Assembly (NCBI GenBank): GCA_003525075.1
Contig: DQFO01000021.1
Location: 96,417-160,416 of the forward strand
Origin: Clostridiales bacterium
Lineage (GTDB): Bacteria > Bacillota > Clostridia > TANB77 > CAG-508
DNA: 64,000 bases
Direction of reading: 5' to 3'
In this document: positions 16,941 through 24,456 of the stretch, piece after piece
How the letters are laid out: every line of letters starts with the position of its first letter
Position numbering within the stretch: the first letter of the stretch is position 1
Made by a program: the position numbers and the translations under genes
Notes under the pieces: generated by a model
Told to the model about the DNA's origin: nothing
The model's database searches: none
What the model saw: only the letters and a program-made list of their open reading frames with translations

Positions 16941-16962
16941 TTCGGAGGTTTGCACCTCCGAA
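16941..16962 (-). promoter_or_regulatory. Strong hairpin in the leader of the small membrane protein gene
   Basis: TTCGGAGGT / ACCTCCGAA perfect 9-bp arms with a four-base loop, between promoter and ribosome site. The arm itself contains a GGAGG sequence. It may protect the transcript or control translation. Confidence 0.6.
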
Positions 16963-17004
16963 ATTTTTACTTTTCAAAGGTGCAACAATACTGTTACATA
17001 CATT

Positions 17005-17033
17005 ATTATACTATATTTTAAATATAATTTCAA
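17005..17033 (-). promoter_or_regulatory. Sigma-A promoter of the small membrane protein gene
   Basis: TTGAAA (17033-17028), 17 bp, TATAAT (17010-17005) on the minus strand. Confidence 0.8.
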
Positions 17034-17071
17034 CTCCCTACTGCATTACTATTGCACTAATTTTAAAAATA

Positions 17072-17116
17072 GAAAAACCATACGCCATTGATATTTCAAT
17101 GTTTGTATGGCTTTTA
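17072..17116. terminator. Bidirectional terminator-like hairpin
   Basis: AAACCATAC...ATTGA / TCAAT...GTATGGCTTTT: a long imperfect hairpin with A and T runs on its two sides. It follows the broken gene at 17323-17702, read on the minus strand. The stretch 17121-17322 holds nothing else I can identify. Confidence 0.65.
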
Positions 17117-17322
17117 GTATATTATTTTATCTGGTGTCGTTGACATAGTTATCTACAACTTTTTTCGGCTCTCATAACGATTGATACAAATATCAATCAA
17201 TTTACTAAAGTATCTCATAAATTTAATAAATTGCAATAAAATTATAACAAATTTATAAAAAATCATATCTTTACACATAAAAACACGGCTGGTTATAAGT
17301 TGTATAACCAGTCATGAAATGT

Positions 17323-17702
17323 TTAAGTTTCCTCCTTGTCATCTTTCCAAAATATAGAACAGTCATTATCAATAGACCACTTTGCAAGTTCAGGCTCTTG
17401 TTCTTCTCTAAATTCTTCATAAGATTTGTTACTAATTTCATCAAAACTAAAAGACTTATAAATTTTAGCTTTGTAGATTTCGTGCAATTTCTCAATCGGA
17501 TATTGGCGAGAACTATATGTATCAAAAGCCCAGCCGTTGTTTACATAGAGAACATGCATTGTAAAATCTTTTCCGTCATCTTCTTCATCATCATGTGGAG
17601 AAAATTTCTTTATTGCAAGAAATTCTATGCAACTTTTTTTGCTAATTTACTTTTATTTTTATCATTACCCAAGTGAAAAGAATAAGCTAATTCTTGCTAC
17701 AT
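17323..17702 (-). pseudogene. Decayed gene of unknown function
   Basis: A strong AAAGGAGGG ribosome site leads to ATG at 17702, but the next codon is TAG. Reading past it gives QELAYSFHLGNDKNK then KSKLAKKVA and another TAG; a shift of frame then gives a long open stretch including KFSPHDDEEDDGKDFT and, from an internal ATG at 17559, 78 residues (HVLYVNNGWAFDTYS ... WKDDKEET). I read this as one former gene with a nonsense codon and a frameshift. The C-terminal 78 residues could still be translated. The product is not recognised. Nothing else is seen between 17703 and 17933. Confidence 0.5.
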
Positions 17703-17933
17703 AGAATCCCTCCTTTGAAATTTCTTCGTAGCTATTGGCTTTGGCTTTGCCATAAGTCCTAACCCAGTAGACTTAAGTTAAGTACACTTTAATTTTTGTA
17801 AAAATATGTTTTTAAATGACAGCTAAACAAATATAAAATTATAGTTCTAAATGAATAATATAAAAAATTCTGTAGAAGAAATAATTTTTAATCAATTTAT
17901 TTATTGCTAAAATAAGAACTTTTATAATATTAA

Positions 17934-17968
17934 GAAGAAACCCCAGAGGTGTAAAACACACTCTGGGG
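17934..17968 (-). terminator. Intrinsic terminator after the 128-residue membrane protein gene
   Basis: ACCCCAGAGTGTGTT / ACACCTCTGGGG arms, G+C-rich, followed by TTTCTTCTT on the minus strand. Confidence 0.88.
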
Positions 17969-17994
17969 TATTTCTAATTTACGGATAGCAAAGA

Positions 17995-18381
17995 TTATTC
18001 AACAATAGGCAGTGAGTAATCAATATCGCTAGGAATATTATCTTCCCACACATAAGAGTTTTTCAGAATGTACTCGTTATAAGAGTTAGCAGTTCTGTTT
18101 GCTCTCATTTTTGCTTGCTCTGCCCAGCTTTGCTTTTCTTCGTTGTCGCTGTCTTTATATTGTTCATAAGTAGCAACATCGGATTTATACGATGCGATCA
18201 TAGCACGTGCAGTATCTTCGACCTGCTTTTTGGTTTCATACTGATTTTCATCAGCTTTCTCTAAGCTATGAGTATAGCTGTTCCAAACACTTCTACCTCC
18301 TGGAGTAAATCCAAAAAAGATGATAGCTCCAATAAGGATGACGCTGATGATTGTTACGATAATAGTTCCTACTTTACTCAT
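17995..18381 (-). CDS. Membrane-anchored hypothetical protein
   Basis: 128 residues. A hydrophobic N-terminal helix (residues 5-27) anchors a charged alpha-helical region (35-105), followed by the C-terminus DNIPSDIDYSLPIVE. The six residues DIDYSL also occur in both upstream lipoproteins. The start is one base after the lipoprotein stop, so the genes are coupled. Not recognised; base composition is less A+T-rich than the core genome, as in the other island genes. Confidence 0.7.
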   Translation of the reverse strand: MSKVGTIIVTIISVILIGAIIFFGFTPGGRSVWNSYTHSLEKADENQYETKKQVEDTARAMIASYKSDVATYEQYKDSDNEEKQSWAEQAKMRANRTANSYNEYILKNSYVWEDNIPSDIDYSLPIVE

Positions 18382-18382
18382 G

Positions 18383-18943
18383 TTAATTTTCCTCCTGTAC
18401 TTTTAAAATAGGGTCATCTACAATATAAGGAATGTCGGAATAAATATATGTTCCTGTCCATTCAATATATTTGCCATCTGTGGTGAAGAAAAAGATACCA
18501 TTATCATTTTCTCCATAGCTACCGTCAACATCGGCAAGCCAGTTATTTTTTTTAGAAGTTTCACCAGCAGAATACTCATAATATTCACTGTCAGGTGTCA
18601 AGAAACTATTTAAAGATGAAACTTTTCCATCAATAACGTAGTTTCCAACTACACCAACACCTTCTAACATAAGAACAACATAGCCCAAAGGTTTTTCAAC
18701 AGGACAAGGAAGAGACAAAGCCTTTTCCCTCTGACCATTTACCCAGTATGCTCTCCTAATTAAATTGTACCGTTCAAGAGAATAGTCGATATCTGTCGGA
18801 GTAGGTTGAGACTGTTGAAGGTCTTTAGTGATACTCTGCTGTTTTTCTACATCAGAAGTTTGTTCCTGATAGTCGCTATCGCAACCTGCAAGCATACAAA
18901 GGGTTATTGCTACTAGCAATAAAATAGAAACAATTTTCTTCAT
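18383..18943 (-). CDS. Lipoprotein B of a duplicated pair
   Basis: 186 residues from the ATG at 18943 (GGAGG nine bases upstream; a TTG five codons earlier overlaps that site). Residues 1-21 are a lipoprotein signal with lipobox LAGC at Cys21. The mature part contains TPTDIDYSLERYNLIRRAYW, VNGQREKALSLPCP, EKPLGYVVLML, a GNYVIDGKVSSLNSFLTPDS repeat-like region and DGSYGENDNGIFFFTTDGKY. No known domain recognised. It is clearly paralogous to the gene at 19140-19658, including its leader. Confidence 0.78.
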   Translation of the reverse strand: MKKIVSILLLVAITLCMLAGCDSDYQEQTSDVEKQQSITKDLQQSQPTPTDIDYSLERYNLIRRAYWVNGQREKALSLPCPVEKPLGYVVLMLEGVGVVGNYVIDGKVSSLNSFLTPDSEYYEYSAGETSKKNNWLADVDGSYGENDNGIFFFTTDGKYIEWTGTYIYSDIPYIVDDPILKVQEEN

Positions 18944-19055
18944 GTTTAATTCCTCCAATTTGTTGTATGATTTTTTATATGTAAAACTAACAGAATGTTA
19001 GTGTGCAAAAAGGAATATATATAAAATGGCTACTGCCATACTACTTTTATTATAC
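18944..19055 (-). repeat. Duplicated leader region with operator-like inverted repeat
   Basis: This leader closely matches 19659-19771 upstream of the paralog. Both keep TTTACATATAAAAAA-like sequence, the inverted repeat ACTAAC-N5-GTTAGT (18986-19002 and 19702-19718; the five-base centre differs while the arms are identical), GTGCAAAAAGGAATATAT and the hairpin ATGGC-AGTA-GCCAT. Preservation of the arms against a changed centre points to a binding site or RNA hairpin under selection. Confidence 0.65.
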
Positions 19056-19077
19056 CAGATATTTACATAAAAGTAAA
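19049..19077 (-). promoter_or_regulatory. Promoter of lipoprotein B operon
   Basis: TTTACT (19077-19072), 17 bp, TATAAT (19054-19049), upstream of the duplicated leader. Confidence 0.65.
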
Positions 19078-19087
19078 TGGATATGAA

Positions 19088-19120
19088 AACAGCCACATAG
19101 ATTATCTCCATGTGGCTGTT
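19088..19120 (-). terminator. Intrinsic terminator after lipoprotein A
   Basis: AACAGCCACAT / ATGTGGCTGTT perfect 11-bp arms followed by TTTT on the minus strand. Confidence 0.88.
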
Positions 19121-19139
19121 TCCAATTACTGCGAGATGG

Positions 19140-19658
19140 TTAATCGCTAATTTTAAGAACAGGTTGTTCTACTTCAAACGGAATATCAGAATACAGATAT
19201 GTTCCTGTCCACTCAATGTATTTTCCGTCAGGAGTAAAGAAAAAAATACCTGCATCATTTTCTCCATAGCTACCATCTACATCAGCTAACCAATTTGCTC
19301 CAGTACTATTAGGATAAGTTGTATCTGGTGTTAAAAAACTATTAAGGGATGAAACCTTACCATCAACAACAAAATTACCTAATATTGCACCATTATCGGT
19401 TATCAAAATAACATAACCCAAAGGCTTTTCAATGGAACAAGGCAATGCCAATGCTTTCTCTCTTTGACCATTTACCCAATATGCTCTCCGAATAAGATTA
19501 TATCTTTCAAGAGAATAATCAATATCGGTAGGAGTCTGTTGTGCTTCCTCGAGATTTGCAGCCACCTCAAGCTGGCGAGCTTTATCGGTATCACTACAAC
19601 CAGTCAATACAGAGATTGCCAAAACCATCATCAGTAACATAGAAACAATTTTTTTCAT
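19140..19658 (-). CDS. Lipoprotein A of a duplicated pair
   Basis: 172 residues from the ATG at 19658 with GGAGG upstream. The signal ends in a lipobox (VLTGC). The mature sequence shares nearly the whole plan of lipoprotein B: TPTDIDYSLERYNLIRRAYW, KALALPCSIEKPLGYVIL, GNFVVDGKVSSLNSFLTPD, DGSYGENDAGIFFFTPDGKY. It differs mainly just after the lipobox. It has its own promoter and terminator, so it is a separate unit from B. Function unknown. Confidence 0.78.
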   Translation of the reverse strand: MKKIVSMLLMMVLAISVLTGCSDTDKARQLEVAANLEEAQQTPTDIDYSLERYNLIRRAYWVNGQREKALALPCSIEKPLGYVILITDNGAILGNFVVDGKVSSLNSFLTPDTTYPNSTGANWLADVDGSYGENDAGIFFFTPDGKYIEWTGTYLYSDIPFEVEQPVLKISD

Positions 19659-19764
19659 TTTTAATTCCTCCAATTTGTTGTAAGATTTTTTTATATGTAA
19701 AACTAACAAGACGTTAGTGTGCAAAAAGGAATATATGTAAAATGGCTACTGCCATACTAAATAT

Positions 19765-19793
19765 ATTATACTATAATTTTACATAATTTTCAA
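19765..19793 (-). promoter_or_regulatory. Sigma-A promoter of lipoprotein A
   Basis: TTGAAA (19793-19788), 17 bp, TATAAT (19770-19765). Confidence 0.78.
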
Positions 19794-19853
19794 TTGATTT
19801 TTAAATTTTTTGACAAATAGCGTGTTTGATGATATATTTGTAGTACTATTTAA

Positions 19854-20003
19854 TTATGTAAGATTAGTTTTTTCTAATTTCCTAATGCTACCATTTATAA
19901 AAGTAGTGGTAACTTTAGCAAATTCACATATAAATTCAAGTCTCTGTTTTAGACATTCTTCAAATTGTAATTCTTGTTTAATTATTTTCAATTTATACCC
20001 CAT
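19854..20003 (-). CDS. Possible small protein
   Basis: A 49-codon reading frame starting at the ATG at 20003, or at a TTG four codons later that is better placed relative to AAAGGATGGGG. The product is helical and charged (ELQFEECLKQRLEFICEFAK ... SIRKLEKTNLT) with two cysteines. Not recognised; it may be a remnant. It is the only coding candidate in the 458-base gap between lipoprotein A and tRNA-Leu. Confidence 0.35.
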   Translation of the reverse strand: MGYKLKIIKQELQFEECLKQRLEFICEFAKVTTTFINGSIRKLEKTNLT

Positions 20004-20040
20004 CCTTTCGTTTGGATGATTTTAATATTGTTTTAGACAA

Positions 20041-20078
20041 CAAAAAAATCAACCAGATTTATTTTCTGATTGATTTTT
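20041..20078 (-). terminator. Terminator after tRNA-Leu
   Basis: AAAATCAATCAGA / TCTGGTTGATTTT hairpin and a run of seven T on the minus strand. Confidence 0.85.
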
Positions 20079-20116
20079 GTATCTATCTGTTTTATTAGTT
20101 CGAACAGATACGTCAT

Positions 20117-20200
20117 TGGTGCGGATGAAGGGACTTGAACCCCCACGTCGTTGACACTGGTTCCTAAGACCAGCGCGTCTGCCAGTTCCGCCACATCCGC
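20117..20200 (-). tRNA. tRNA-Leu(UAG)
   Basis: 84 bases with encoded CCA and a long variable arm. The anticodon stem CTGGT / ACCAG encloses CTTAGGA, giving anticodon TAG (leucine). The acceptor stem GCGGATG / CATCCGC is perfect. Confidence 0.96.
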
Positions 20201-20307
20201 ATATTTACTTGACAAATGTTATTTTAGCACAATACTAATTACATTGTCAAGTATTTTACCAAAAATATTTAATTTATTTTATTCATAATTGAACATTTTT
20301 ATGACTA

Positions 20308-20499
20308 TTATTTTATAAACATAACTAAGACTCCACCCAACACACACACAATCGTTCCAAGCATTTTTAGTCCTGTTGTTGCTTCATTTTTATCCCCAAA
20401 ACTAAAATATTTTTTAGTAATTAAACGAGCATCATATATCATTATTACCCCTGCTAAAGCTATTAAAGCACCTATTAATCTTCCTATTATTTGCCACAT
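20308..20499 (-). CDS. Small membrane protein next to recG
   Basis: 63 residues with two hydrophobic helices (IIGRLIGALIALAGVIMIYD and MLGTIVCVLGGVLVMFIK) and a short charged loop (FSFGDKNEATTG). Not recognised by name. It starts 16 bases after the recG stop in the same direction, so it is probably in the recG transcript. Confidence 0.7.
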   Translation of the reverse strand: MWQIIGRLIGALIALAGVIMIYDARLITKKYFSFGDKNEATTGLKMLGTIVCVLGGVLVMFIK

Positions 20500-20515
20500 T
20501 TTTATCTACATCCTT

Positions 20516-22561
20516 TTAAATTTCTATTCTTGAACTAAATTTTTCTTTTACTAATTCATTTAGTTTTATATTTTTTTCTTTTTCAAGTAATGGATCATCT
20601 TCCATAATTTCCATTGCTATTTTTTGAACCTTTTTCAAGGTTCCCATATCTTCAAATAAATTTGCTATTTTAAATTCAGGTATACCATGTTGTTCTGTTC
20701 CAAAAAAGTCTCCTGAACCTCTTAATTCCAAATCTTTTTCAGATATTATAAATCCATCATTTGTTTGGCACATTACTTTCATTCTTTCTTTTGTTGTTTT
20801 TCCATTTCCTTCAAATTTTAAAATACAATATGATTGATATTCTCCTCTTCCAACTCTTCCTCTCAATTGATGTAATTGTGCAAGTCCAAATCTTTCTGCA
20901 TTTTCAACTACCATAATACTCGCATTAGGTACATTTACTCCTACTTCAATTACTGTTGTTGATATCAGTATTTGTATTTCTCCATTTTTAAATTGTTCCA
21001 TTATTTCATCTTTTTCTTTTGCTTTCATTTTTCCATGTAAATATGCTACTTTGTAATTGCTAAATGTTTCGTTTTTATATTTTTCTTCTAATTCAATAAC
21101 AGATTTTAAACCTAATTCTTCATTTTCTTCAACTAATGGACAGACAATATATGCTTGTCTTCCTTCATCTATTTGCTTTTTTACAAATGTATTTACTCTT
21201 TCTGTCATTTCTTTTGTAACTGCAAATGTTTCTATTTTCTTCCTATTTGGTGGAAGTTCGTCTATTATTGATATATCTAAGTCTCCATATAATATTAATG
21301 CTAATGTTCTTGGAATTGGTGTTGCAGACATTGCTATTATGTCTGGATTTTGTCCTTTATTTGAAATTGTTGCACGTTGTTTTACTCCAAATCTGTGTTG
21401 TTCATCTGTTACTACTAATCCTAAATTTTTAAATATTACATTTTCCTCTAGCATTGCATGTGTTCCAATTAGTATGTCAATTTCTCCATTTTGTAATCTT
21501 TCTAAAAGTTCCATTTTTTTCTTTTTAGTTATGCTTGATATTAATAATTCACACCTTATTCCAAATTGATTTAATATTGATTCAAAACTCTCTAAATGTT
21601 GACTTGCAAGTATTGCCGTTGGCGCCATTATTGCTACTTGATATCCAGATTTTACTGCTTTATATGCTGCTATCATTGCTACAATTGTTTTTCCTGAACC
21701 TACATCTCCTTGTAATAATCTGTTCATCGAATGTGGACTTTCCATATCATTATCAATTTCTTCTAATACTCTTAATTGTGCTTTTGTTAAATTAAATGGT
21801 AATTTATTTATAACATCAGACATTTTTACATTTTTATCAAATTTTATTCCATTTCTATCTTTATCATAATTGTTTTTTAATTTTAACAATGCTAATTGTG
21901 TTATTAAAAGTTCTTCAAATACAAGTCTTTCTCTTGCCTTATTAAAGTCTGAAAATTCATGTGGAAAATGTATTCTTTCTATACATGTATTTATATCTAA
22001 TAAATTGTTTTCTTTTAATACATATTCTGGCAATGTTTCATCTAATTTTCCAAGTACTTCTGTTAATCCATTTTCCATTATTTTTCTTAATGTATTTTGC
22101 TTTAGTTCATATGTTAATGGATAAATAGGTATTATTTTTCCTGTGTTTTTACTTTGATCTATTTCATCATAAACAGGTGAATTCATTTCAATTCTATTTC
22201 CTTTTTTGGCTACTTTTCCAAAAAATCTATATAATCTTCCTGGTGCAAATACACTTTTTAAATATCCTTGATTAAACCATGTTATATAACATGTTCCTGT
22301 TTGATCTTTTACTATTAGTCGACTTATTACCATCTTTCCTTTTCTATATTCTGAAATTTTTCCTGTTGGCATTGCTTCTATTAAAACTTCTTCTCCATCT
22401 TCACATTCATATATATTTTTTGGCTTGCTTCTGTCTTCATAATCTCTTGGATAATATGTTATTAAGTCTTTTAATGTATATATTTTTAGTTTATTTAATA
22501 ATACTTCTCTATTAGGACCTACTCCTTTTACATATTTTATCTCTTTATTTAAATCTACCAT
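20516..22561 (-). CDS. recG: ATP-dependent DNA helicase RecG
   Basis: 681 residues, full length. An N-terminal wedge/OB domain (ITYYPRDYEDRSKP) is followed by a superfamily 2 helicase core: Walker A LLQGDVGSGKT, DEQHRFG (DEQH box), SATPIPRTLAL, the C-terminal domain with STTVIEVGVNVPNA and GRVGRG, and the RecG-specific ending with LELRGSGDFFGTEQHG. It remodels stalled replication forks and branch-migrates Holliday junctions. Confidence 0.97.
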   Translation of the reverse strand: MVDLNKEIKYVKGVGPNREVLLNKLKIYTLKDLITYYPRDYEDRSKPKNIYECEDGEEVLIEAMPTGKISEYRKGKMVISRLIVKDQTGTCYITWFNQGYLKSVFAPGRLYRFFGKVAKKGNRIEMNSPVYDEIDQSKNTGKIIPIYPLTYELKQNTLRKIMENGLTEVLGKLDETLPEYVLKENNLLDINTCIERIHFPHEFSDFNKARERLVFEELLITQLALLKLKNNYDKDRNGIKFDKNVKMSDVINKLPFNLTKAQLRVLEEIDNDMESPHSMNRLLQGDVGSGKTIVAMIAAYKAVKSGYQVAIMAPTAILASQHLESFESILNQFGIRCELLISSITKKKKMELLERLQNGEIDILIGTHAMLEENVIFKNLGLVVTDEQHRFGVKQRATISNKGQNPDIIAMSATPIPRTLALILYGDLDISIIDELPPNRKKIETFAVTKEMTERVNTFVKKQIDEGRQAYIVCPLVEENEELGLKSVIELEEKYKNETFSNYKVAYLHGKMKAKEKDEIMEQFKNGEIQILISTTVIEVGVNVPNASIMVVENAERFGLAQLHQLRGRVGRGEYQSYCILKFEGNGKTTKERMKVMCQTNDGFIISEKDLELRGSGDFFGTEQHGIPEFKIANLFEDMGTLKKVQKIAMEIMEDDPLLEKEKNIKLNELVKEKFSSRIEI

Positions 22562-22659
22562 TTTTATGCCTTTTCTTTTTTGAGTATATTTTACTATATA
22601 GATTTTTAAATTTCAAGGTTTTAAATTATAAAAATAGAATTCTAATAATTGAATTTCTT

Positions 22660-23277
22660 TTATTTCTTAGTCATGATATGTATATTTTCAACTTTTGCAT
22701 TCATTTCTCTTGAAATAATATTTTGAATTTGAGCAATCTCCTCACTTTTTAAGTTATCATCTTCAACCACAACACTCACACTATCAGTATTTACAAAAAT
22801 TACGCAATTAGAAAATCCTTTTGTTGTTATTAAATTTTCACAAACCATTATTGCATTTTTCTCTTTATTTACATTTGTAATTTCTTGTGTTATTATAGCT
22901 TTTTGTTCTTCAGATACATTTGAATTATTAAGCATTTCTTTATATGTTTCTAATGTTTGTGAATACATTGTATCTCTTTGTAATTTTGATTCTTCATAAT
23001 AATCATTAGATTTATTAGTACTTTCCGTTTTGACTATTTCAGTACTTGTTTCTGTACTTTGTGTTGATTTTGTCTCTAATGTCACATCATTACTACTAAC
23101 AAATTGTGCATCTCCTAAGTTCTCATCTTCAGAATTTTCCGTTTGAGTTTCTGCTACTGTTTGGATATTATTTGATTCTGTTGATACATAATTCCAATAT
23201 CCTAATCCAACCAACATTAATGCGAGTACATATATCGCTGCTGTACCTGTTTTAAATTTAATTTTTTTTAAATCCAT
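22660..23277 (-). CDS. spoIIIAH: Stage III sporulation protein AH
   Basis: 205 residues with one N-terminal membrane helix (AAIYVLALMLVGLGYW), a long acidic serine/threonine-rich linker (about 32-90) and a C-terminal ring-forming YscJ/FliF-like domain (EMLNNSNVSEEQKAIITQEI, CENLITTKGFSNCVIFVNTD). In B. subtilis it spans the mother-cell side of the engulfing membranes and binds forespore SpoIIQ to form the feeding channel. It is last of the eight-gene operon. Confidence 0.85.
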   Translation of the reverse strand: MDLKKIKFKTGTAAIYVLALMLVGLGYWNYVSTESNNIQTVAETQTENSEDENLGDAQFVSSNDVTLETKSTQSTETSTEIVKTESTNKSNDYYEESKLQRDTMYSQTLETYKEMLNNSNVSEEQKAIITQEITNVNKEKNAIMVCENLITTKGFSNCVIFVNTDSVSVVVEDDNLKSEEIAQIQNIISREMNAKVENIHIMTKK

Positions 23278-23348
23278 ATTATTTCTCCTCCATATAAAGA
23301 ATTAAATTCTAATAATATGCCCTCTTCTAAGTTGTAATCAGTTTTCAC

Positions 23349-23948
23349 TTAATTTTTCATCTCAAATACTTGTATTTTATGTATTGCCAGACCTGTAACC
23401 GCTTCTACTGCACTAACTATTGATGACTTTATATTTGCATTTGAAGCTCCTTGTGCTGTAATTATAGCTCCTTCAATTACTGGCATTATTACTTTTTCTG
23501 TTATTGGTTTACTAGTTCCATTTTCATCTGTATATACAATTTCTCTTTTTGTCTCAGTTTCTGTACTATTTTTAGTTCCTCCATCTCCGTCATTTTCTTC
23601 AGTTTTATTTTCTGAATTTGTTTCATTATACATTGCTACAACTTGACTACTTTCAGAATATTTTAATAAAACTTTTACTTTTCCTACTCCATTAATTGTT
23701 TCTAAAATATTTTTTAATCTCGTTTCTAAATCATCAGTATTTTCACTAGTTGATACTTGACTTTCAACATTTCCAGCTAATACTTTTCCTGTAGTATTTG
23801 TATTTTTCTTTTCATCTTTTGACCACATATTATTTATTATTAATACTGTTATAATTAATATTATTATAAATGCCACAATATTCTCTATTTTTTTCTTTTG
23901 ATCTGTCTGTTCTTCTCTTTTCTTAAATAATTCTTTTAGCATAAGCAT
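23349..23948 (-). CDS. spoIIIAG: Stage III sporulation protein AG
   Basis: 199 residues. A membrane helix (IVAFIIILIITVLIINN) is followed by a linker and the conserved LKNILETINGVGKVKVLLKY, then a polar insertion (NETNSENKTEENDGDGGTKN) and PVIEGAIITAQGASN. The C-terminal fold forms the large ring of the SpoIIIA-SpoIIQ channel. The insertion between the ring-forming strands corresponds to the known beta-barrel-forming loop region. Confidence 0.88.
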   Translation of the reverse strand: MLMLKELFKKREEQTDQKKKIENIVAFIIILIITVLIINNMWSKDEKKNTNTTGKVLAGNVESQVSTSENTDDLETRLKNILETINGVGKVKVLLKYSESSQVVAMYNETNSENKTEENDGDGGTKNSTETETKREIVYTDENGTSKPITEKVIMPVIEGAIITAQGASNANIKSSIVSAVEAVTGLAIHKIQVFEMKN

Positions 23949-23961
23949 TCTCCTTTTAAAA

Positions 23962-24456
23962 TTATTTTATAATAATTTTGATTTTATCCTCACTTATCTC
24001 ATATTCTTCAATTATCTCTTGTTTAATCTTTGAAATTTTTTGCTCATCATCAACATTTTTTACTTTTACATCTATTGAATGTATTCCAGCATTCTTCTTA
24101 GTTGTATCTAATTCTGCATCTATAGTACATTTTATTATTTCTATTCCTGCGTTTTTGAATTTTGATTTTATATTATTTTCTAATTCATCTAAATATATTT
24201 TTTCTAATCTTGCATCCATTGATGATTGTTCTACTTTTGTTGATGTTGTAATATATTTATCTAAATCAATTTCACTAAATACTAGTTTTTCTTTATTTTT
24301 TATAATTGGTGATATTATATTAAATAATACATAAACACCTATTACCATTTGAACATATTTTTTATTTTTACTATTTGGTAAAATAAGTTCTAAAATTGTA
24401 GCAATTATGACTGCTAATATAACTTGTTCTGCCCATGAACTCAAAAAACTTATCAT
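23962..24456 (-). CDS. spoIIIAF: Stage III sporulation protein AF
   Basis: 164 residues with two N-terminal membrane helices (QVILAVIIATILELILP and YVQMVIGVYVLFNIISP), which fit the SpoIIIAF family, and a soluble C-terminal domain (IEIIKCTIDAELDTTKKN, SIDVKVKN). The start overlaps spoIIIAE by four bases (ATGA type), indicating translational coupling. Confidence 0.85.
   Translation of the reverse strand: MISFLSSWAEQVILAVIIATILELILPNSKNKKYVQMVIGVYVLFNIISPIIKNKEKLVFSEIDLDKYITTSTKVEQSSMDARLEKIYLDELENNIKSKFKNAGIEIIKCTIDAELDTTKKNAGIHSIDVKVKNVDDEQKISKIKQEIIEEYEISEDKIKIIIK

Noticed and set aside
17697..17702. TAG read as an amino acid because of ATG-TAG
   Set aside because: The other intact genes in the window end at ordinary stop codons, and the same gene carries a second break, so decay is simpler.
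20033..20215. 60-codon open frame over the tRNA-Leu gene
   Set aside because: It overlaps a complete tRNA and its terminator.
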